7,849 nt of DNA, from NCBI GenBank assembly GCA_014730235.1, contig WJIO01000297.1:1-7849 (forward strand), in the 5' to 3' direction. A program made the translations under genes and the position numbers. A model generated the notes under the pieces. The model did no database searches. It saw only the letters and a program-made list of their open reading frames with translations, and was not told the origin of the DNA. Positions 1 to 4,341 of the stretch are shown piece by piece. Positions within the stretch are counted from its first letter, which is position 1; every line of letters starts with the position of its first letter. Source of the stretch: Candidatus Poribacteria bacterium. GTDB taxonomy: Bacteria > Poribacteria > DTPJ01 > WJIO01.

Positions 1-553
1 TCTTGTTCAATACAGTTTCCTGGTTGTATAAATCTCGTCTGAGTTCGGACAATTCATCATTCAAGAGTTTCACTACATGAAAATGGTCAAATACTATTTG
101 TGCCCGCGGAAGATTGTTTATGACGGCTGAAATATAAGCCGGGGACATATCGATGGATACTGCCTCAATATCAACGTTGTTACGCCTCACTCTTTTCCAA
201 AATGGCTTCAAAGCATCAGCCCCCTTGCCATCACCAACAAAAAGGATAATACCCGTATCAAGGTCTAAGACCACTGTCATGTATTTATGTCCCTTCCTGA
301 CAGCAAATTCATCGATAGCAATATGCCTTACTCCCTTTAAATCAGGAGAAGAGTAATGCTTTTTCAGGTAGGTTTTCTGCACTTCCTTAATCAGATCCCA
401 ACTAACCTTAGGATGGTCTGATACGTCTTTGATTGTAGCAATTCTTGATAGCTCCAGAATATACCGCTTTAGGCTTCTGGTATAGCTCTTCTTTTTTTCA
501 GCAAAAGTCAGGTGTTCCGTATCGGTTCTACCAAGTACACTATCAGATGAGAT
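1..553 (-). pseudogene. ISL3-family transposase, truncated fragment
   Basis: About 184 codons are open on the minus strand, from a stop at 554-556 down to the window edge. The reading contains hallmarks of the ISL3 DDE transposase: a helical segment KKKSYTRSLKRYILELSR, then HIAIDEFAVRKGHKYMTVV (first catalytic Asp in IDEFA), DLDTGIILFVGDGKG, the second Asp in VSIDMSPAY, and the FDHFHVVKLLNDELSELRR signature. The third acidic residue would lie beyond the window edge. There is no start codon between the stop and the conserved region. The usual N-terminal zinc-binding part (about 60-90 residues in the family) is missing, so the gene is 5'-truncated; whether its 3' end is intact cannot be seen. 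No terminal inverted repeat was found near the break. Family assignment is confident; loss of function is inferred from the missing N-terminus. Confidence 0.88.
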
Positions 554-594
554 TCAGGAGTACTTCTGTAGGTCCATATTGAATAATCGACAAG

Positions 595-732
595 ATGGAA
601 GAGAATATTTACACTTATGATAGCATAGAAATGAGAGAAAGTTATTCAAATGTTTATGGCCCTTATACAAGAGAAAAATATGAAAATATGACAATGTGGC
701 TAGATCTACCTAAAGAGCTCATTTTAAATTAA
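595..732 (+). CDS. Unidentified 45-residue ORF, possibly a gene fragment
   Basis: An ATG at 595 opens 45 codons ending at TAA 730-732. The protein is rich in Tyr, Glu and Met, with a segment NVYGPYTREKYENMTMWLDL followed by PKELILN. It reads like the C-terminal tail of a larger protein rather than a complete domain. The frame stays open upstream only to a TGA at 580-582, so any larger parent gene has been cut off. No ribosome binding site is obvious. It sits between the broken end of the ISL3 transposase and the terminator of the following minus-strand operon, where a displaced fragment would be plausible. I do not recognise the family. It could also be a chance ORF. Confidence 0.25.
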   Translation: MEENIYTYDSIEMRESYSNVYGPYTREKYENMTMWLDLPKELILN

Positions 733-796
733 GTATGATTTGAGTTGATACTGTTCGGTGGTACTTAAATTGGGTAATCACATATCCCTGGAAACG

Positions 797-822
797 AAAG
801 CCTCGGAATGCTCCGGGGCTTT
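797..822. terminator. Hairpin terminator behind the DUF2283 operon
   Basis: A 10-bp stem (AAAGCCTCGG at 797-806 with CCGGGGCTTT at 813-822, one G-U wobble) closes a 6-nt loop. It lies just past the stop codon of the minus-strand DUF2283 gene. The T run is short on both strands, so it could work in either direction. A close relative lies at 4612-4637 behind the second operon. Confidence 0.7.
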
Positions 823-823
823 T

Positions 824-1039
824 CTATACCGTTTTATTTTCTACCTGGTTAAAAGAGAAGCTTTGAATCTCTGTCTGTTGTTGTGCATGTTCAATGGTCA
901 TGCTGACTACGTTACCGTTTTTATCCAGTTCCACCAGAACGTTTTCATTCAGATCTCTGGTATGGGCAATTTCATTGTTGTTGAAATTAACCAGCAGCGT
1001 ATCAGTATCTTTGAAGTAAGTAATATTCATATCAGTCAT
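824..1039 (-). CDS. DUF2283-family small protein (putative antitoxin-like partner)
   Basis: This is a 71-residue protein with the DUF2283 pattern. A YFKDTDTLLVNF strand segment (residues 5-16) is followed by TRDLNENVLVELDKNGNVV and then SMTIEHA, which corresponds to the family's ENVxVDLDENGNVVGIEI core. The remaining tail is Gln- and Phe-rich. I chose the ATG at 1039. It overlaps the end of the upstream gene by 8 bp, with AGGG about 10 bases ahead, and leaves the family core intact. A second ATG at 1030 is also possible. The reading frame continues upstream as far as 1198, but that stretch overlaps the neighbouring gene and has no DUF2283 character. DUF2283 genes often sit next to a small partner gene and are suspected addiction-module members; no activity can be read from the sequence. 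It is the last gene of a three-gene operon. Confidence 0.82.
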   Translation of the reverse strand: MTDMNITYFKDTDTLLVNFNNNEIAHTRDLNENVLVELDKNGNVVSMTIEHAQQQTEIQSFSFNQVENKTV

Positions 1040-1277
1040 TTTTGTAATCCCTGTCAAAGAAAGCGTTGTGTATCGTTTGATGGTCTTCCAATACCACGAC
1101 GCGTAAATACTTGTCAGCTTCTTTAATGTACTCCCACATTCTTTTTCTTCCGTCGGTCTGAATTTCCTGATGTTCGGGGAACCGGTACACCTGTTCAATC
1201 CATTCCATCTTAATATCCTTTCTGTCGGGCCGTTGCCTGGTATGCAGGAAGTAATTTGAAAACTTCAAATTCTGCAT
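1032..1277 (-). CDS. Small HNAFFDR-motif protein (putative toxin-like partner of DUF2283)
   Basis: This 81-residue protein has a recognisable plan: NYFLHTRQRPDRKDIKMEWI at the N-terminus, IQTDGRKRMWEYIKEADKYL in the middle, then RVVVLEDHQTIHNAFFDRDY. Small proteins with the same RPDR, EWIE, DGRxRxW, YLRVV and HNAFFDR landmarks are widespread, and as I recall they are often encoded next to DUF2283. They may fall near DUF4258, but I cannot confirm the family name. The start at 1277 is favoured over Met24 because the family landmarks begin well upstream of Met24. The gene begins 6 nt after the regulator stop and overlaps the DUF2283 start, so the three are probably co-transcribed and translationally coupled. 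A toxin-like role is inferred from gene order, small size and coupling, not shown by catalytic residues. Confidence 0.75.
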   Translation of the reverse strand: MQNLKFSNYFLHTRQRPDRKDIKMEWIEQVYRFPEHQEIQTDGRKRMWEYIKEADKYLRVVVLEDHQTIHNAFFDRDYKND

Positions 1278-1283
1278 GGGCTA

Positions 1284-1619
1284 TCAGGCCGAATATGCCT
1301 GTCTAGTTTTAGCATCACGGATATATGTATCCATCAAATCAAAGAGAGTCTTTTTTTTCTCTTCTTCGAGCAGTTCCAGATCCTGTATCCTCTGTAATAT
1401 TTTTTTATCAAAATGGGCATTGATACCTTCTCCCACCAGGTAATCCAGAGACACACCGAACGTATCTGCAATTTTTTTTGCCGCTTCGATAGAAGGGACG
1501 GCTTCGTTTCGTTCGTATTTACCGACCATCTCGCGGGATACTCCACATTGCTTTGAGAGATCGGTCTGAGACCATCCTTTCTCTCTTCTTAGCTTGGTAA
1601 TAATGTTGCCTGTGTTCAT
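1284..1619 (-). CDS. XRE/Cro-type helix-turn-helix regulator of the DUF2283 operon
   Basis: This is a 111-residue protein. Residues about 5-60 form an XRE domain: IITKLRREKGWSQTDLSKQC, then VSREMVGKYERNEAVPSIEA and AKKIADTFGVSLDYLVG. The C-terminal 45 residues are helical and charged (LLEEEKKK) and end with IRDAKTRQAYSA. It is a clear paralogue of the regulator at 5188-5526: both share YER.E..PSIE.A.KIA, VSLDYL and the IRDAK.R.AY tail. It heads the operon, 6 nt ahead of the next gene. Directly upstream lie a -7 box and a perfect inverted repeat (1633-1680), which suggests autoregulation, the usual role of such proteins in addiction operons. No toxin activity is expected from this gene itself. 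Confidence 0.93.
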   Translation of the reverse strand: MNTGNIITKLRREKGWSQTDLSKQCGVSREMVGKYERNEAVPSIEAAKKIADTFGVSLDYLVGEGINAHFDKKILQRIQDLELLEEEKKKTLFDLMDTYIRDAKTRQAYSA

Positions 1620-1632
1620 TTTTTGCCTGAAA

Positions 1633-1680
1633 ATGTCTGATAGTTCAACGATAATACAAATTTACGGAAATATCAGACAT
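1633..1680. promoter_or_regulatory. Perfect 10-bp inverted repeat flanking the promoter, probable operator
   Basis: ATGTCTGATA (1633-1642) and TATCAGACAT (1671-1680) are exact reverse complements separated by 28 bp. The half-sites bracket the -7 box, one in the -33/-7 spacer and one just downstream of the predicted start. The 38-bp centre-to-centre spacing is roughly 3.6 helical turns. This arrangement fits binding by the adjacent XRE regulator to shut off its own operon. Binding is inferred. Confidence 0.65.
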
Positions 1681-1687
1681 AAATAAA
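1657..1687 (-). promoter_or_regulatory. Bacteroidota-type promoter of the first regulator operon
   Basis: On the minus strand, TAAATTTG (1664-1657) matches the -7 consensus TAnnTTTG. TTTA (1687-1684) sits 19 nt upstream, where the TTTG-like -33 element belongs. Transcription would start near 1650 and reach the regulator ATG at 1619 after a leader of about 30 nt. Confidence 0.6.
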
Positions 1688-1698
1688 GGTGATATTAC

Positions 1699-1729
1699 TT
1701 GACAGATTTGGAAATATAATATAGTTTTG
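1699..1729 (+). promoter_or_regulatory. Candidate plus-strand promoter
   Basis: TAGTTTTG (1722-1729) matches TAnnTTTG, and TTG (1699-1701) lies 20 nt upstream. It points at the interrupted ORF starting at 1769. The AT-rich context makes a chance match possible. Confidence 0.35.
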
Positions 1730-1768
1730 TGTCTAATAGTTCTCATCTATTTTTTTTTACTTTTTTCA

Positions 1769-1873
1769 ATGGAGCTAACAGAGATCAAACAACTCCTTCC
1801 GATCTGTAGATTTCAATTTAAAAGTACCCAGGTCTTTCAGTTGAAAAGTGCTCAGTTATATTCAAAATTATAA
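1769..1873 (+). pseudogene. Interrupted gene start (12 native codons) running into an IS21-like end
   Basis: ATG at 1769 opens MELTEIKQLLPI. From codon 13 (TGT at 1805) the frame reads through the terminal repeats of an IS21-like end and stops at 1871-1873. The first 12 residues resemble the beginning of a transposase or similar protein, but that is too little for a family call. A promoter-like sequence lies 40 nt upstream. The simplest reading is a plus-strand gene cut by insertion of the element beginning at 1805. The rest of the gene is not visible beyond 3077. Confidence 0.3.
1809..1848 (+). repeat. Left terminal inverted repeat with two internal direct repeats
   Basis: The units TTTCAATTTAAAAGTACCCA at 1811 and TTTCAGTTGAAAAGTGCTCA at 1835 are 24 bp apart; over 21 bp (1811-1831 and 1835-1855) they match at 17 positions. 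The 40-bp block is the reverse complement, with 8 mismatches, of 3034-3073. Confidence 0.7.
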
Positions 1874-1888
1874 TTAATATTTGGATAA

Positions 1889-2125
1889 CTGATTTTCACT
1901 TTTTTCATACTTGGTGGGGCTCTTTTTGCTATTTTCATTTTCCTTTATTTTTTATTATTCCACTGCTTTGTTTCCTTTGCTCTGTATGACTTTCCGTTCA
2001 TATTCAACATCCGGCAGGTACAGTACATGGAAGGGAACGAAAGCATACGAAGCACGGAAAACTACAGGCAACAGGACCTGACAGGCCTTACCCGGCAGCT
2101 GGAGCTGTTCCATCCGCTGAAATAA
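1889..2125 (+). pseudogene. Unassigned ORF remnant without a start
   Basis: The frame is open between stops at 1886-1888 and 2123-2125, 78 codons with no ATG until 2027. The first 40 residues are very hydrophobic because the DNA is T-rich, so a membrane segment may be an artefact. The last 35 look like real coding sequence: DFPFIFNIRQVQYMEGNESI, then RQQDLTGLTRQLELFHPLK. I do not recognise the family. It is most likely the C-terminal tail of a lost gene left in front of the antitoxin-toxin pair. Confidence 0.3.
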
Positions 2126-2147
2126 TAACATTACAGGTTGTGATCTC

Positions 2148-2172
2148 AAGGAAATATAATTCCTTAAATTTG
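2148..2172 (+). promoter_or_regulatory. Promoter box with overlapping palindrome ahead of the first antitoxin
   Basis: AAGGAA (2148-2153) and TTCCTT (2160-2165) form a perfect inverted repeat around ATATAA. Its last base is the first base of TAAATTTG (2165-2172), a match to the -7 consensus. The only TTG nearby (2138-2140) is 24 nt upstream, longer than usual. A bound repressor here would block the promoter, as expected for antitoxin autoregulation. A strong AAGGAG ribosome site (2176-2181) precedes the ATG by 6 nt. Confidence 0.5.
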
Positions 2173-2187
2173 TAAAAGGAGTCAAAC

Positions 2188-2418
2188 ATGAAAATCATGA
2201 ATATACAGGCAGAAAAGCTCGAGCTGATCAGGATGGTGCTTAATACCAAGAAGCCATCTGTGCTTACAAGCATCCGGAAGATCTTTGAAAAAGAAGAAAA
2301 CATTGACTTTTGGAACACACTCTCCAAGGAAGAAAAGGAAGATATCCATCAAGGCATTGAGGAACTTAACAATGGTGAGAAATATCCTTACGACGAGATA
2401 ATGGCAAAGCACAGGTAA
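2188..2418 (+). CDS. Type II antitoxin of a RelE/ParE pair
   Basis: This is a 76-residue acidic and helical protein. It is homologous to the antitoxin at 4925-5176: both share the core NID(F/W)W.T.S..EK..I..G...L.NGE, here NIDFWNTLSKEEKEDIHQGI at about residues 38-57. The N-terminal half has helices that would provide dimerisation or DNA contacts; the C-terminal half of such antitoxins wraps the toxin. The start at 2188 is fixed by AAGGAG 6 nt upstream and by the Bacteroidota promoter. The stop (TAA 2416-2418) overlaps the first codon of the toxin frame by one base (TAATA), a layout that is TAATG in intact coupled pairs. Unlike the second pair, it has no dedicated XRE regulator gene in front. 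Confidence 0.85.
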   Translation: MKIMNIQAEKLELIRMVLNTKKPSVLTSIRKIFEKEENIDFWNTLSKEEKEDIHQGIEELNNGEKYPYDEIMAKHR

Positions 2419-2714
2419 TAGCCAAAACAGTAGTATTTTCAAAACGATCCAGGAACAGACTGGAGAAACTGCTGGCCTACCTGGAAAATGAATGGTCTCT
2501 GAAGGTAAAAAGTGAATTTATTGAAAAGCTTGACCGGTGTGTTCTCCAGATATCCAAACATCCTGAAAGCTGTCCTGTATCGGAAGAGTTCCCGGGCTTG
2601 TATAAATTTGTTGTAACAAAGCAAACTACCCTGTATTACAGGATCGAAGAAAAAGAAATCCAGGTCATTACCTTTTTTGACAACAGGCAGGATCCAAAAA
2701 AACTGAAACCATAG
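2418..2714 (+). CDS. RelE/ParE-family toxin whose frame begins with ATA
   Basis: The 98-codon frame is uninterrupted and homologous to the toxin at 4638-4928. It starts (ATA)AKTVVFSKRSRNRLEKLL, has a helical middle, then EEFPGLYKFVV, TLYYRIEEKEIQVITFFDNR and QDPKKL. The FFDNRxDP ending is typical of RelE/ParE toxins, which either cleave mRNA at the ribosome or inhibit gyrase; the sequence does not decide which. No ATG, GTG or TTG lies in frame between the upstream stop (TGA 2376-2378) and the conserved region. The codon in the expected start position, overlapping the antitoxin stop, is ATA (2418-2420), one transition from ATG. Either expression is silenced or strongly reduced, or ATA is used as a rare start. 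The remainder shows no frameshift or stop. Confidence 0.75.
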   Translation: MAKTVVFSKRSRNRLEKLLAYLENEWSLKVKSEFIEKLDRCVLQISKHPESCPVSEEFPGLYKFVVTKQTTLYYRIEEKEIQVITFFDNRQDPKKLKP

Positions 2715-2766
2715 TTATCAACCTATCTCCCCACGCAGCCAAAATCTTTCCTTCCCTGCATACCTT

Positions 2767-2783
2767 CAGCCAAATTTTGGCTG
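2767..2783. repeat. Short hairpin downstream of the toxin
   Basis: CAGCCAA ATT TTGGCTG forms a 7-bp stem with a 3-nt loop, 53 bp past the toxin stop. No T tract follows, so a terminator role is doubtful. Confidence 0.35.
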
Positions 2784-2804
2784 CTCCCCCTGGCCCCTGC
2801 CGGC

Positions 2805-2906
2805 CCAAAGCTATCTTAACAAAATGCGGCATTATACGAGCAGCCCCTCAGGGTGGCCTGCCCAAAACCAAAGCTGTCCTATAATGTGGCACTATGTTAA
2901 ATAGCC
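2805..2906. repeat. Two diverged direct repeats of about 40 bp
   Basis: Copies start at 2805 (CCAAAGCTATCTT) and 2868 (CCAAAGCTGTCCT), 63 bp apart. Both continue with an AATGYGGCA core and end in AGCAGCC or ATAGCC. The second copy is itself nearly palindromic around GTGGCAC. The stretch from 2715 to 3345 has no gene I can support. Confidence 0.4.
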
Positions 2907-2982
2907 GCAAGAAGCGCCAGCACTCCAAATGTTCCTCTCCGTAATCCGGGGATACTGGTCCCTTCGAAAATCGACTTACCTG

Positions 2983-3012
2983 GCCGGCTTAAATATTGCG
3001 GCTTAAGCCGGC
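2983..3012. repeat. 10-bp perfect stem-loop
   Basis: GCCGGCTTAA (2983-2992) and TTAAGCCGGC (3003-3012) pair perfectly around a 10-nt loop. It lies 21 bp inside the right inverted repeat of the IS21-like segment. Confidence 0.55.
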
Positions 3013-3033
3013 AGGATCTGTATCCGGTTTTTC

Positions 3034-3073
3034 TTTTTCATCTGAAATACCCGGGCACCTTTCAATTGAAATA
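3034..3073 (-). repeat. Right terminal inverted repeat with two internal direct repeats
   Basis: Read on the minus strand, units beginning TTTCAATTGAAAGG (3071 downward) and TTTCAGATGAAAAA (3047 downward) are again 24 bp apart. This matches the layout of the left end in inverted orientation. Confidence 0.65.
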
Positions 3074-3105
3074 AAGAAATGGTGGGTCAGGTTTGTGGGG
3101 CTATT

Positions 3106-3227
3106 TAACATAATAACCCCTTATTGGACCCGCCTGACGGTGCTGCAGAAGTCTTGAATGGATCTGGTCAGTAACCCATCGTAAAGCCAGTCTTTGCCTG
3201 CGGGCTACAATAAGGATTATTATGTTA
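3106..3227. repeat. Large imperfect hairpin, possible structured RNA or folded DNA site
   Basis: TAACATAATAA (3106-3116) pairs with 3217-3227. The match continues through CC/GG, TTATTG with CAATAA (3208-3213), and CCCGC (3129-3133) with GCGGG (3200-3204), broken only by small bulges. The stem totals about 24 bp and the apical part is 66 nt. No gene overlaps it. Function unknown. Confidence 0.5.
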
Positions 3228-3249
3228 CTTAGCTTGGGTGAGAGCGTAA

Positions 3250-3290
3250 GTGGCAGCCAGCAGAAGGAGCGCAGCAGGGCTGGCTGACAC
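3250..3290. repeat. 12-bp stem-loop next to the large hairpin
   Basis: GTGGCAGCCAGC (3250-3261) pairs with GCTGGCTGACAC (3279-3290), with a single mismatch and a 17-nt loop. Standing 22 bp after the large hairpin, it adds to a run of foldable elements with no coding role. Confidence 0.5.
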
Positions 3291-3350
3291 GGGGTAAATG
3301 TCCATCGGAAACCTCACTTTTCTTTTTCAATTGAGCCTAAAAATCAGTAA

Positions 3351-3377
3351 AAATCTACCTTCTGAGAAGGTAGATTT
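3351..3377 (-). terminator. Perfect 12-bp hairpin downstream of tnpA
   Basis: AAATCTACCTTC (3351-3362) and GAAGGTAGATTT (3366-3377) pair around TGA. Read on the minus strand, the hairpin is followed by TTTACTGATTTTT, so it can terminate tnpA. It is probably also the subterminal hairpin used by the transposase. A second small hairpin, GCCCCC-ATA-GGGGGC (3383-3397), sits between it and the stop codon. Confidence 0.7.
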
Positions 3378-3398
3378 GATATGCCCCCATAGGGGGCT

Positions 3399-3839
3399 CT
3401 AGAAATCAAAACTATGTTGTTGCTCTTCTATACGCTTTTCCTCTTCTTCCTGGTACTTCACGTACCTTTTTATTACATCTTCGTCGATTCCAACCGTACT
3501 GACAAAATAGCCTCTGGCCCAGAAATGATTTCCCCAGTAGGGTTTCTGCTTCATCTTCGGGTAGCTCTTGAAAAGCTTTATCGCCAGTTTACCTTTCAAT
3601 ACACCCATCAGCGCCGATATAGACAACTTCGGTGGAATCGACAAGACAAGATGAATGTGATCACTTTGTACACTCATCTCCTGAATCTCGCATTTCTTCC
3701 ATTCGCACAGCATTTTTATATCTTCCTCAACAAGCTTCTTGACTTCTCCCGTCAGGATGCGAAAACGGTAATTCGGAACCCAGACAATGTGATATTCACA
3801 CTTATAGACAACATGAGAAAGCTTCTTGTACTTGCCCAT
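3399..3839 (-). CDS. tnpA: IS200/IS605-family Y1 transposase TnpA
   Basis: This is a 146-residue protein close to the usual length of about 140-155. It begins YKKLSHVVYKCEYHIVWVPN as family members do. The HUH metal-binding motif is H61-I-H63 in VQSDHIHLVLSIPP, and the catalytic tyrosine is most likely Y126 in IKRYVKYQ. The family makes single-strand cuts, forming a 5'-phosphotyrosine intermediate, and moves circular single-stranded DNA during replication. All expected landmarks (LMGVLKGK, WGNHFWARGYFVSTVG) are present without a frameshift, so the transposase may be active. No tnpB accessory gene is present, consistent with the IS200 rather than the IS605 layout. The start at 3839 fits the family N-terminus. 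Confidence 0.96.
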   Translation of the reverse strand: MGKYKKLSHVVYKCEYHIVWVPNYRFRILTGEVKKLVEEDIKMLCEWKKCEIQEMSVQSDHIHLVLSIPPKLSISALMGVLKGKLAIKLFKSYPKMKQKPYWGNHFWARGYFVSTVGIDEDVIKRYVKYQEEEEKRIEEQQHSFDF

Positions 3840-3870
3840 AAAACAAATATAGGCATAGCCGCAAGAACAT

Positions 3871-3890
3871 TACCACCCCCAAAGGAGGTA
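3871..3890. repeat. Subterminal hairpin at the tnpA-proximal end of the IS200 element
   Basis: TACCACC (3871-3877) and GGAGGTA (3884-3890) pair with one A-A mismatch around CCCAAA. It lies 32 nt upstream of the tnpA start, where IS200 elements carry their left-end recognition hairpin. Confidence 0.5.
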
Positions 3891-3901
3891 GGTTTCTAAG
3901 A

Positions 3902-4276
3902 TTAACTAAATATATAACAGAACTGAGAGTAACTATAGTAATCAATGTGTTCTTCCTTGTATCTGTGCCAGAGATGTTGGCGGGTACAGCCCGGTTTCTT
4001 TAACTCGTTCACAAACCCAGGAAAAAGATCATGCAAACGAGCATATATGTCCTTGTCCAATGCTTCCTGAGAAGGAAACAATTCCTGCAGATCTTTTTCC
4101 TCCCAGGTCAGCAGTTCCTCTAAACTATAACCACTGGATCCAAGCTTTTGCACATATTCATTTACCGTATTCCGGTCAATACCAATCTCAACGGCAATTT
4201 TCCTGTTTGATAACTTCTTGCTCTTAAGTAAGATTAACTGTCTGATTTTCATAATGTCTATTTGTAATGCTGCCAT
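3902..4276 (-). pseudogene. istA: IS21-family transposase IstA, N-terminal fragment
   Basis: This is a 124-residue reading; intact IstA is about 400-530. It begins MAALQIDIMKIRQLILLKSK, followed by a helix-turn-helix (KLSNRKIAVEIGIDRNTVNEYVQK, about residues 20-45). It ends with the conserved TRQHLWHRYKEEHIDYYSYS and QFCY, after which the IS21 consensus is lost and a stop follows within a few codons. The DDE catalytic core is therefore entirely missing. The break coincides with the edge of the IS200 element, so IS200 insertion is the likely cause. However, the rest of istA does not resume on the far side (below 3345), so a deletion also occurred. IS21-type end repeats lie upstream (4342-4498), confirming this as the left part of an IS21 element. 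Confidence 0.88.
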
Positions 4277-4277
4277 T

Positions 4278-4310
4278 AATTCTCTGATTGGTTAAACAAA
4301 CCAGAGAATT
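4278..4310 (-). promoter_or_regulatory. Hairpin directly ahead of the istA start
   Basis: AATTCTCTG (4278-4286) and CAGAGAATT (4302-4310) are exact reverse complements. An inner TGGTT/AACCA pairing is an alternative. Placed one base before the istA ATG in the leader, it could limit translation of the transposase, but that is inference. Confidence 0.4.
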
Positions 4311-4341
4311 GCAAATAGAAATCGAATCTGAAAAATAAAAC

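Larger units (their letters stand above)
1805..3077. mobile_element. Candidate non-autonomous IS21-like element carrying an antitoxin-toxin pair
   Basis: The segment is bounded by inverted repeats 1809-1848 and 3034-3073, which match at 32 of 40 positions by my alignment. Each end holds two ~21-bp units with a 24-bp period, the multiple-repeat architecture typical of IS21-family termini. The left end begins with TGT as those elements do; the outer few bases of the right end do not match. There is no istA or istB between the ends. The interior instead holds an unassigned ORF remnant, a plus-strand antitoxin-toxin pair and palindromes. Exact boundaries and target duplication are uncertain. Confidence 0.5.
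2893..3112. repeat. 14-bp perfect inverted repeat, long-range
   Basis: TATGTTAAATAGCC (2893-2906) is the exact reverse complement of GGCTATTTAACATA (3099-3112). Similarity continues past the perfect part (about 23 of 29 positions), so these look like two diverged copies of one element in opposite orientation, one inside and one outside the 1805-3077 segment. Confidence 0.5.
3345..3900 (-). mobile_element. IS200-type (IS200/IS605 group) insertion sequence
   Basis: A single-gene element consisting of tnpA with a hairpin at each side: a perfect stem at 3351-3377 downstream, and an imperfect stem at 3871-3890 (TACCACC with GGAGGTA) upstream of the gene. IS200 elements lack terminal inverted repeats and carry subterminal hairpins recognised by the Y1 transposase on single-stranded DNA. 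Precise ends are not determinable by eye. The upstream side abuts the broken istA fragment. Confidence 0.7.

Noticed and set aside
758-1126. 122-residue plus-strand ORF opposite the DUF2283 operon
   Set aside because: Antisense shadow of two recognisable minus-strand genes; no family pattern.
1040-1198. N-terminal extension of the DUF2283 frame to an ATG at 1198
   Set aside because: The added 53 residues overlap the neighbouring gene almost completely and resemble no part of the DUF2283 family.
2379-2418. Programmed -1 frameshift producing an antitoxin-toxin fusion
   Set aside because: The toxin frame is open from 2379, but no X-XXY-YYZ slippery heptamer is seen there. The ATA codon at the normal overlap position is the simpler explanation.
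3103-3230. Possible integron attC site formed by the large hairpin
   Set aside because: ATTTAAC fits the RYYYAAC box, but the opposite end reads GTTACTT, which does not fit GTTRRRY. The stem bulges lie on both arms rather than one, and no integron integrase is in the window.
3225-3305. 26-residue hydrophobic minus-strand ORF (MDIYPVSASPAALLLLAATY...)
   Set aside because: It lies inside two palindromic elements, has no ribosome site or context, and its composition follows from the hairpin sequence.
3414-3899. 161-residue plus-strand ORF across the IS200 element
   Set aside because: Antisense of tnpA, which has all transposase motifs.
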